Source: Synechococcus sp. CPC35
GTDB taxonomy: Bacteria; Cyanobacteriota; Cyanobacteriia; PCC-6307; Cyanobiaceae
Length of the DNA: 12,675 nucleotides
Direction: 5' to 3'
Assembly (NCBI GenBank): GCA_002684175.1
Contig: NYUU01000128.1
Location: 1-12,675 of the forward strand
The notes beneath the pieces are model-generated. The model was given only the letters and a program-made list of their open reading frames with translations. It was not told the origin of the DNA and ran no database searches. Positions 7,109 through 12,675 of this stretch are shown in pieces; within the stretch, counting starts at the first letter, position 1, and every line of letters starts with the position of its first letter. The position numbers were made by a program, and so were the translations under genes.

Positions 7109-7604
7109 CGTGCGTCGAGGCCGCCAAGACGGTGCTCACGACGGCCCCGGCAACGAGCGGACCCACGACGACGCGCTGCACCGGAAAGCGCGGCCGCTCC
7201 ACCGGCTCCGCAACGACGCGCTGCGCCGGGAAGCTGAGCCGCTCCACCGGCCGCGGTCGACAGGCGTCGCAGCCGCCGACCTTGACGACGTGCGCACCGC
7301 ACTTTGCGCATCGCAAACTTTCCATGTACTTGACCATGCGACTTAAGCCACCCCCACCATCTTCCTCTTCGGCGCGGCATTGGCACGCGTATCGCAAGAG
7401 CCAGAAGCGCGCCGCGAGGCCACGCGGCGCATAGTGCAGGCGGGACACGTAGTCGGCAAAGGCTCTGCCGTAGTGCGCCTCGAGGTGTTGCGCGACCGCG
7501 TCCAGCAACACATGGCTCGTGAGGCGCAGCGCGAGCACATCGGCGTAGTCCACCTTGGCAACGATGTCGCTCAGCACGTCGCCGCAGAGGAGCGACACGA
7601 GCAT
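7074..7604 (-). CDS. F-box-like protein with zinc-ribbon motif and 15-aa repeats
   Basis: The 176-aa protein starts with an F-box-like helix set (LCGDVLSDIVAKVDYADVLALRLTSH, about 6-31), the type of domain that recruits Skp1/cullin ubiquitin ligases and is common in giant viruses of protists. At 99-115, C-x2-C-x9-C-x2-C (CAKC...CDAC) looks like a small zinc ribbon. Two 15-residue repeats follow, PVERLSFPAQRVVAE (119-133) and PVERPRFPVQRVVVG (134-148), then a hydrophobic stretch (about 149-163). Usual substrate-binding repeats (ankyrin, MORN) are absent. The gene overlaps the 3' end of the plus-strand gene by 35 bp, tail to tail. The ATG at 7604 is the first in frame. A host ubiquitin-pathway role is inferred from the F-box resemblance only. 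Confidence 0.68.
   Translation of the reverse strand: MLVSLLCGDVLSDIVAKVDYADVLALRLTSHVLLDAVAQHLEAHYGRAFADYVSRLHYAPRGLAARFWLLRYACQCRAEEEDGGGGLSRMVKYMESLRCAKCGAHVVKVGGCDACRPRPVERLSFPAQRVVAEPVERPRFPVQRVVVGPLVAGAVVSTVLAASTHVMRRCAVACRP
7161..7250 (-). repeat. two tandem 45-bp coding repeats
   Basis: Two adjacent 45-bp units encode the 15-aa repeats of the F-box-like protein. On the plus strand ACGACGCGCTGC begins at 7168 and again at 7213, and GCCGCTCCACCGGC follows each. The period is a multiple of three, so the frame is kept. Confidence 0.7.
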
Positions 7605-7637
7605 GCGTGGGACGGAATGGGACAGATGAGAAGGGTG

Positions 7638-7651
7638 TCAGAAGAATCTGA
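7638..7651 (-). terminator. small hairpin downstream of the glycosyltransferase-like gene
   Basis: TCAGA (7638-7642) pairs with TCTGA (7647-7651) around a 4-nt loop, 27 nt beyond the stop on the minus strand. It may mark a transcript 3' end. The stem is short and the call is tentative. Confidence 0.25.
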
Positions 7652-7678
7652 AATCGGGGAGTTGCCGCCCAAACCCAC

Positions 7679-8437
7679 TCAAAGAGGCGCCAAGGGTGGA
7701 TTTTTGTGCAAGTATCGCGCGTATTCACGCGAACTTTGGCGAGATGTCCACACGATCTTGCGGCTGGGTTGTTTCGGATTGTGTTGCAATTGTCTTCGTT
7801 CCGCGGCCAGATATTTGGTGTGTTGGGGTATGCGGCGTTCGTGTGTGTACACAATCAACGAAAGCGCGCTTTGATCGTACCGATGATTTGAAAGGTCCGA
7901 ACCGACAGGTGATATGCAAGAGGTCACATTTGCGCAATCTCGAAGCCTGTTGAGAATGTTTACGCTCTCATTGGTGAGACGATAGCCCTGTGTATTGCCC
8001 GAGTAAGAAGGCTTGCCTCTGAATGACTTATCTGCAAGTCCAAAGTAGTCGTACATACCAGCATGGCATGAACGAGATAGATCCACATCCTGACCACCGA
8101 CCAGAAATAGACCGTCCCGTTGTATGATGTCAAAAATCGGCTGCAACGGCGCCCGGACGTCGGATCCTGCATCCAGGTACAAAAAACCGCCAGGAAAGGA
8201 TCTCAGCATGAAGTAAAGTACCTGCGGTTTCCATGCATATCGCTTGGGCTTATTGTCTTTGTAAGTTCTCCATTGAAGGTACACGCGTTCCCATGTCTCG
8301 ATTTGAGATATTTGTCGCGTCTGCAGACCGAGGTTGAAAATGTGGATCGGTCGGTCGCTGTCCCAAAAGTGCAAGGAACCTACGAGGTTTGTCAACCCCC
8401 TGAAGTAAACAGAGTTGGCTGCAGTTGCAATCGCCAT
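7679..8437 (-). CDS. glycosyltransferase-like protein (GT-A type, DUF1647-like)
   Basis: The 252-aa protein resembles nucleotide-sugar-dependent transferases. The start reads TAANSVYFRGLTNLVGSLHF (5-24) and is followed by IHIFNLGL (31-38), the first Rossmann-like strand and turn. KRYAWKPQVLYFML (65-78) leads to FLYLDAGSD (85-93), a DxD-like sugar-nucleotide/metal site. HRYDQSALSLI (186-196) resembles the late conserved motif of this family. There is no signal peptide or membrane anchor, so it would act on cytosolic targets or in the virus factory. The frame begins at a GTG (8449) and the first ATG is 8437. The tail after about 205 is basic and unrecognised. Base composition is clearly lower in G+C than in the flanking genes (27 of 60 at 8221-8280), suggesting recent transfer. 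The acceptor is unknown; EGF-like surface proteins are encoded nearby. Confidence 0.75.
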   Translation of the reverse strand: MAIATAANSVYFRGLTNLVGSLHFWDSDRPIHIFNLGLQTRQISQIETWERVYLQWRTYKDNKPKRYAWKPQVLYFMLRSFPGGFLYLDAGSDVRAPLQPIFDIIQRDGLFLVGGQDVDLSRSCHAGMYDYFGLADKSFRGKPSYSGNTQGYRLTNESVNILNRLRDCANVTSCISPVGSDLSNHRYDQSALSLIVYTHERRIPQHTKYLAAERRQLQHNPKQPSRKIVWTSRQSSREYARYLHKNPPLAPL

Positions 8438-8542
8438 ATTGCTGAACACTCGATAAAAACTTGGTTTTGGATTGGATGCACCCGCTCGGGAGTGACGATT
8501 GTCCCGTTGAAGAAAACATCAGAGAGTGCGGCAACATTTTCT

Positions 8543-8977
8543 ATGCCGGTCGGAAAGGAAGAGGCGATGTGGCCGATGCAATGGGACGTCGACATCCTGT
8601 GTGCGGCATCGACCGTAAGCTTTGTTGCGGTGCTCGCGATCGTGGCACGCAGCATCGACACCTCGGGGGGCGGCGACGCGGCGGCGCAGAGCGCAAAGGG
8701 GCGCGACTTGCTGTCGCAGAGCACCGAGTGGCTGCGGCTCTCGGAGCAGGACGGCGTGCCCCTCTTTGCCTATCGACACTGCGCCTTCGCGCTCGCCTAC
8801 CTCAACGCCGCGCGGCTCGTCGCACCCGACACCGAGCTCCAGCGCTTTGGCGTCGACGTGCACCTCCTTGCGACGAAGCTCGAGACGCGTCTGGCCACGC
8901 TCTCCAAGAAAATCACCAAGACGTGCGCGCCCGCCAACCCGCAGACGACCAAGTCGACCAACGTGAGCTGGCTGTGA
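8543..8977 (+). CDS. small single-pass membrane protein with helical domain
   Basis: The 144-aa protein has one hydrophobic helix near the N terminus (about 17-36, ILCAASTVSFVAVLAIVA). A helical domain follows, with LSEQDGVPLFAYRHCAFALAYLNAARL (66-92) and a predicted helix at 104-125. I have a weak memory of similar TM-plus-helix proteins with a QD...A...AY..AA pattern in other large DNA viruses, but cannot name the family. The Lys/Thr-rich tail is polar. The frame is open upstream over the glycosyltransferase on the opposite strand, but composition changes at about 8540, supporting ATG 8543; ATG 8567 and 8576 are alternatives. It is divergent from the glycosyltransferase (about 105 nt gap) and heads a plus-strand series of membrane-protein genes. 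Confidence 0.72.
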   Translation: MPVGKEEAMWPMQWDVDILCAASTVSFVAVLAIVARSIDTSGGGDAAAQSAKGRDLLSQSTEWLRLSEQDGVPLFAYRHCAFALAYLNAARLVAPDTELQRFGVDVHLLATKLETRLATLSKKITKTCAPANPQTTKSTNVSWL

Positions 8978-9095
8978 TTCGGTCGGGATGCGTCCGTACG
9001 GGTGGCCAAGGGCAAACGGCCGACCTGCGGCGGCCGGGATGGCGACGCCTTTTTTGCAGCAGTCTTGGGTAAGAGGAGGGACGAGAGACTCGACA

Positions 9096-10484
9096 ATGGC
9101 CGGCTACCCACCACCGTTGCCCCCGCCCCCTGCGCGACGCGGCGGAGGAGGCGGGTCGATGATGCTGCTCGTGCTCGTCGTGCTCATCGCCGCCGCCATC
9201 GGGGGCTACTACTATTACACGCACCCCAGCGCGCTCGCCAGTCTCACGGGCGCCGCGGACGGCGCGGGCGGCGCCTCGGACGCGCCCGCAGGCGCCACGT
9301 CGGGCGCCACGGCACCGACGCTGCCGGCGCCGACGCAGCCGCGCCCAAGCGCGGCCGCAGAGGCCGCGCAGCTGACGGCGTGCCAGTCGCGTGGCGTGCA
9401 ACACGGCACCTGCATGCTCAACCCATCGACGAACGAGGTGCAGGTCAAGTGCGACCCGGGCTTCTACGGCGCCAGTGCGGGGGCGGGCTGCGCGTTGCGC
9501 TGCGCGACGGGAGGCGTCAAGGCCACCGCGTACACGCCCGGCTTCGAGGGCGGCGTCGCGGGCGCCGCGACGTGCGCCTGCCCGTCGAGCTATCACTTTG
9601 TCAACAGCGACCCGCGCACCGGCTGCGAGCTCGGCGACGAGACGGGCGATGGCAACTGCGAGGCCGGCTTCCACGGCGAGCATTGCGACAAGAGCGGCGA
9701 GTACAAGAACTGCCAGAACGGCACGCAGGACAGCACCGGCGCGTGCCAGTGCACCGGCGGCCACGTCGGCGACCTGTGCCAGTACCCATCGGATTGGTGC
9801 ACCAAGAAGGACACGGGCGCGACCTTTGACGCGACGAATAACACCTGCGCGTGCTCCACCGGCTGGGAGGGCGCGCGCTGCACCGCGATGGCGCCCGGCT
9901 ACATAGAGAAGGACGGCAAGGCGACCAAATGGACCGACTTGTGGACGGACATGAGCGACAAGCAGGTGACCTTTCAGGGCGGTGGGAAGACCAAGGATTG
10001 GGGCAAGGAATCATGCGGCAGCAGCAACAACTGCACGCAGACGGTTTCGCTCTGCAGCGTGCTCACGCAGAGCAAGGACGGGGTGAAGGGCTGCAGCTCG
10101 TTGGAGACCCTGTGCAACAGTGGTGTGGTCGGCACCTCGGGCGATCGATGCTCACTGTACGAGAAGGGTGCCAACGAGCATGGCATGGGGACGCCATACT
10201 TTAAGAGCGTAACCGTCCCCAAGTCTGTCGTGTACGGTGTTTGGGGTGGTGACAAGTGTGGGAAGGGTAGCAGCGTCAACCAAGCCGTCTCGGAATGCAT
10301 GAACGAAACGTGCACTTACACATCCTCTCACTATCAGCACGATAAGGCCTTTCAGTTCAAGCTGCCGCCGGGCCACTATGCCAAATGTGGCGCCACCTAC
10401 TACCTCGGTCCGGGCGGCGGCGACGTCGGCGCACCGCCGACCGGCTCGAGCTCCGAGCCCTCTGCCACCTTCAAGTCGACCTGA
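9096..10484 (+). CDS. membrane-anchored EGF-like protein (copy 1)
   Basis: The 462-aa protein starts with a proline-rich cytosolic stub (PPPLPPPP), then RR and Gly, and one membrane helix (about 22-41, MMLLVLVVLIAAAIGGYYYY). An Ala/Thr/Pro-rich stalk (about 50-92) and a Cys-rich ectodomain follow. EGF-type C-x-C...G...G-x-x-C units are seen at 217-228 (CQCTGGHVGDLC) and 251-262 (CACSTGWEGARC), with a related C188-C197 loop. The C-terminal half (about 270-462) is also Cys-containing but unrecognised. N-x-S/T sequons (NGT, NNT, NCT, NET) are present. The layout suggests a type II membrane protein with a disulfide-rich outer part, possibly a virion or infected-cell surface protein. ATG 9096 was chosen because it directly precedes the Pro-rich stub and lies 40 nt after a T6 tract; in-frame ATGs exist at 8988 and 9039. 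Confidence 0.8.
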   Translation: MAGYPPPLPPPPARRGGGGGSMMLLVLVVLIAAAIGGYYYYTHPSALASLTGAADGAGGASDAPAGATSGATAPTLPAPTQPRPSAAAEAAQLTACQSRGVQHGTCMLNPSTNEVQVKCDPGFYGASAGAGCALRCATGGVKATAYTPGFEGGVAGAATCACPSSYHFVNSDPRTGCELGDETGDGNCEAGFHGEHCDKSGEYKNCQNGTQDSTGACQCTGGHVGDLCQYPSDWCTKKDTGATFDATNNTCACSTGWEGARCTAMAPGYIEKDGKATKWTDLWTDMSDKQVTFQGGGKTKDWGKESCGSSNNCTQTVSLCSVLTQSKDGVKGCSSLETLCNSGVVGTSGDRCSLYEKGANEHGMGTPYFKSVTVPKSVVYGVWGGDKCGKGSSVNQAVSECMNETCTYTSSHYQHDKAFQFKLPPGHYAKCGATYYLGPGGGDVGAPPTGSSSEPSATFKST

Positions 10485-10509
10485 GTCGCGCACTCCGAGG
10501 CGAGCCAAT

Positions 10510-10528
10510 GATGGCATATCACGCCATC
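10510..10528 (+). terminator. hairpin downstream of EGF-like copy 1
   Basis: GATGGC (10510-10515) pairs with GCCATC (10523-10528) around a 7-nt loop, 25 nt after the stop codon. A pyrimidine tract with TTTTT (10551-10555) follows. A transcript 3' end signal is plausible. Confidence 0.35.
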
Positions 10529-10603
10529 GACCGACGGATCGACCGCCTTCTTTTTGTCTCGAGGGGTGGCAAGTGAAGGCGCCGCGTCGCACCAGTTTCC
10601 CCC

Positions 10604-11971
10604 ATGGCGTCCGTCTCCAATGTGGCCCCCCCCGTGGCAGCCGCCGCCCCCTCGGCGGCACCAACCCCGGCGGCACCAACCCCGGCGGCACCAACCCCGG
10701 CGGCACCAACCCTGGCGATGACACCTTCGGCGTCAGCACCCGCGCCCAGCGCATCGCACGGATTCTTGTATCTGCTGTTGGGCACGGTGCTCGTGCTCGG
10801 CGCCGTCTTCTTTGTCTACGAGCGCCAGGTGCACCTCGCACATGCGATCAAGGCGACGGACGCTCCGAATGGCGCGTCGAGCACCTCCACGGGCGCGAAG
10901 AGCGCCTCCGCCTCCGCCGCCGCCGCGACGACGCACGGGCCGACGGCCGCGAAGCCGCCGGCCGCCCTCACGCCGGCGCAGCAGGCGCGCAAGCAGCAGC
11001 AGATGCGGGCGTGTGCCGCCGAGAGCAACCCGAATGGAACCTGCGCCTACGACGAGACGAGAGAGGCGGCCTATCTCGAGTGCCACTCGTCCTACTACGG
11101 TTCGGGGTGCGGTCGGCTGTGCGCCATCGGGGACGCCGACAAGCCACGCACGTACACGGCAGGGAACGACGACAAAGCCTCGTCGCCGGCCAAGTGCGAG
11201 TGCCCCGCCGACAACCACTTTGTCAACACGAATGTCTTCGCAGGCTGCGCCAAGGGGCAGACGTGCGCCACGGGGTACCACGGACCGCTGTGCGACCAGG
11301 AAGGAGCCGTCATCGACTGCGGCACGCATGGCGTGCAGCAAGGAATGGCATGCGCGTGCAAGGCGGGATGGACCGGACCGCGCTGTCAGTACGCGAGCGA
11401 CCTGTGCTCCAAGGGCGGCGACGTCGAGGCCTCGGTCAACGCCGACGGCTCGTGCACCTGCAGCCTCGGATACACGGGGACGGACTGCACCGCGTGCGAC
11501 GCGTCGCGTGGCTACTACAAGACGGCGTCGGGAGGTACGTCGCTTTGCACGCTCGGCACCGTGTGCGAATTGCGCGTTTCGACGGCCAGTGGCGCGACCG
11601 CCGGAGGCCTCAAGAACGAGCCGGGCCAGACGAAGAGCTTCGATATGGCCTCGTATGGGACGCAAAAGGTCCACGTCGTCGAGATGCGCCGCGTGACGGG
11701 TCAGGCGGCGTGCGTCGCGCGATTGCACACGGCCACGTGCGACGTGCTCGTGACGCTGCCAGCCGGCCGGCAGGCGCTGACGACGATGCCGCTCGACGAC
11801 AACACGACCGTCAGCACCGTGACGCTCGGCGAGGAGACGGCGATGAGCGCCGCCTCGGGTGCGACCAACAAGCCTTCGTGCAGCAACGCCTTTGATAAGA
11901 GCGACGCGAGCAACTGCCCGGGCGAGACGGGCAACATTTGTGCATGGTTTTGGAGCAGCGGCGCCTCGTAA
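10604..11971 (+). CDS. membrane-anchored EGF-like protein (copy 2)
   Basis: The 455-aa tandem paralogue of the previous gene shares the same plan: Ala/Pro-rich N-terminal stub with AAPTP repeats (19-37), one membrane helix (about 53-72, GFLYLLLGTVLVLGAVFFVY), low-complexity Ser/Ala/Thr stalk (about 86-125) and Cys-rich ectodomain. EGF-type units are at 219-230 (QTCATGYHGPLC), 250-261 (CACKAGWTGPRC) and 284-295 (CTCSLGYTGTDC). The two proteins align through NGTC near the domain start, then C-x-CP...HFVN...GC, then CQY-SD-C. Their C-terminal regions (after about residue 300 here) do not obviously match, so the ectodomain tips have diverged or been exchanged. Longer frames overlap this one on both strands but are Arg-rich without domains. 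It lies 119 nt after copy 1, in the same direction, so co-expression is likely. Confidence 0.82.
   Translation: MASVSNVAPPVAAAAPSAAPTPAAPTPAAPTPAAPTLAMTPSASAPAPSASHGFLYLLLGTVLVLGAVFFVYERQVHLAHAIKATDAPNGASSTSTGAKSASASAAAATTHGPTAAKPPAALTPAQQARKQQQMRACAAESNPNGTCAYDETREAAYLECHSSYYGSGCGRLCAIGDADKPRTYTAGNDDKASSPAKCECPADNHFVNTNVFAGCAKGQTCATGYHGPLCDQEGAVIDCGTHGVQQGMACACKAGWTGPRCQYASDLCSKGGDVEASVNADGSCTCSLGYTGTDCTACDASRGYYKTASGGTSLCTLGTVCELRVSTASGATAGGLKNEPGQTKSFDMASYGTQKVHVVEMRRVTGQAACVARLHTATCDVLVTLPAGRQALTTMPLDDNTTVSTVTLGEETAMSAASGATNKPSCSNAFDKSDASNCPGETGNICAWFWSSGAS
10654..10713 (+). repeat. four tandem 15-bp repeats encoding AAPTP
   Basis: GGCGGCACCAACCCC occurs four times head to tail (10654-10668, 10669-10683, 10684-10698, 10699-10713), the last with a final C-to-T change. 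It lengthens the proline-rich N-terminal stub of the EGF-like copy 2. Near identity suggests recent slippage expansion, and copy number may vary between isolates. Confidence 0.9.
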
Positions 11972-12499
11972 ATGCAATGCGGCGTCGATATCTCCATGGG
12001 CCCCCTCTCTCTTTTTTTGGCGAGCCTGATGGGAAAGGTGTGCTCCGCCATGTGGCTCGACCGCGCCATCCGCTGGGACGCCTTTGTGGTGGGTCTCGGG
12101 AGCATCGCGACCGAGATTGTCATATTCGCGCAACTCGCCAACGTGCGCCGCATCATGTACTACTACCATACCTTTCCGGTGGTGGGCGGCGCACTGCTCC
12201 TGGCGTCGGCCGCCGAGCCGCACAATGCGCCCTTGTCCATGGCGGCCACGCTCATGTCCGTGATCACCGCCCTCAACGTGTACAACACCTTTTACGTCAA
12301 CGTCGTCGTGCTCTCGGAGTACCTCGAAGCGCCCGATCCCAACGACCTCGTCACAGATCTCTTCCTGCCGCGGTACACGGACGACTTCCGCCCATGGGGC
12401 CCATTGCTGATGCTCGCCTGGTCGTTCGCGGTCAGCGCGCACTGTGTCCTTCGGGCATGGGCCACCTCACTCGCCTTCTTGCACGCCGCTCACGGATGA
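11972..12499 (+). CDS. multi-pass membrane protein of unknown function
   Basis: This 175-aa protein is hydrophobic throughout. Candidate helices are at about 35-56 (WDAFVVGLGSIATEIVIFAQ), 67-82 (HTFPVVGGALLLASA), 88-113 (LSMAATLMSVITALNVYNTF...VVVL) and 141-166 (GPLLMLAWSFAVSAHCVLRAW). Another hydrophobic stretch lies near the N terminus (9-20). The start is uncertain. ATG 11972 follows the previous stop directly, but in-frame ATGs lie at 11996, 12029 and 12050. A T7 tract at 12012-12018 sits 31 nt before ATG 12050, like the T tracts upstream of other genes here, which would give a 149-aa four-helix protein. The C terminus is AAHG. I do not recognise the family. It continues the plus-strand run of membrane-protein genes. 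Confidence 0.7.
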   Translation: MQCGVDISMGPLSLFLASLMGKVCSAMWLDRAIRWDAFVVGLGSIATEIVIFAQLANVRRIMYYYHTFPVVGGALLLASAAEPHNAPLSMAATLMSVITALNVYNTFYVNVVVLSEYLEAPDPNDLVTDLFLPRYTDDFRPWGPLLMLAWSFAVSAHCVLRAWATSLAFLHAAHG

Positions 12500-12675
12500 C
12501 GACGCGCACGTCACGACGGCCGCATCGCGCGCTCGCATCCCACCCGTTTCAGGTGGCGAACATCTTTCGCAACGGTCGGTCTTGCTTCAGGCAGGGAGTG
12601 CAGGGCGGAAGAGAAGCAGGGAAGGGACTCATCGGACTGTGCGTCATCCGACGCTTGCGGTGCGCGCCTGCCCAC
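12500..12675. other. trailing region, no gene seen
   Basis: I see no convincing coding sequence in these 176 nt. A weak hairpin, CCACC (12540-12544) with GGTGG (12552-12556), lies 41 nt after the last stop and could be its 3' signal. A gene entering from the right cannot be judged from this much sequence. Confidence 0.4.

Noticed and set aside
9039..9095. Acceptor-like CCTTTTTTGCAG and donor-like GGGTAAGA near the start of EGF-like copy 1, suggesting a small exon
   Set aside because: The frame is continuous without splicing, and I found no coding sequence upstream that would need it. The T tract is better explained by the pattern seen at other genes.
10733..12442. 569-codon minus-strand frame and a 505-codon plus-strand frame (10378-11895) overlapping EGF-like copy 2
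   Set aside because: Both are longer than the chosen gene but are Arg-rich and cross gene boundaries. The chosen frame has EGF units and clear paralogy to its neighbour.

Overview
The window looks like part of the genome of a GC-rich large DNA virus of eukaryotes (Nucleocytoviricota), or such a genome integrated into a host. The evidence is: dense intronless genes on both strands with short gaps; an mRNA-capping type RNA 5'-triphosphatase of the metal-dependent tunnel-fold class; two NUMOD/HNH homing endonucleases; a DUF378 membrane protein; an F-box-like protein; a GT-A-like glycosyltransferase; and a nearly canonical eukaryotic histone H3. I cannot fix the lineage. A histone-carrying, GC-rich, medusavirus-like or pandoravirus-like relative is a reasonable guess, but I see no marker that proves it. 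No rRNA, tRNA or CRISPR array was seen.

Layout. 1-189: leader with a strong hairpin and a candidate promoter motif. 190-600 (+): histone H3. 704-2077 (+): first double-HNH homing endonuclease. 2123-2848 (+): AT-richer ORF with an HRPG...WARAR motif. 2979-4046 (+): second double-HNH endonuclease. 4217-4558 (-): DUF378 protein. 4609-5337 (-): RNA triphosphatase. 5498-7108 (+): unrecognised 536-aa protein. 7074-7604 (-): F-box/zinc-ribbon-like protein, overlapping the previous gene tail to tail. 7679-8437 (-): AT-richer glycosyltransferase-like protein. 8543-8977 (+): small single-pass membrane protein. 9096-10484 and 10604-11971 (+): tandem paralogous membrane-anchored EGF-like proteins. 11972-12499 (+): multi-pass membrane protein. 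12500-12675: no gene seen.

How the parts may work together (inference): H3 would act in packing viral or host chromatin, and the triphosphatase in capping viral mRNA. The EGF-like anchored proteins, the small membrane proteins and the glycosyltransferase could contribute to the virion or host-cell surface. The 600-4046 stretch looks like a homing-endonuclease island. Two related endonucleases flank an AT-richer cargo ORF, and each is preceded by the same hairpin plus T-tract element.

Most promising for follow-up: (i) the almost unaltered, cysteine-free H3 and its 12-bp upstream motif, which recurs twice, 30 bp apart, before the 5498 gene; (ii) the repeated intergenic element before both endonucleases; (iii) the tandem EGF-like surface proteins.
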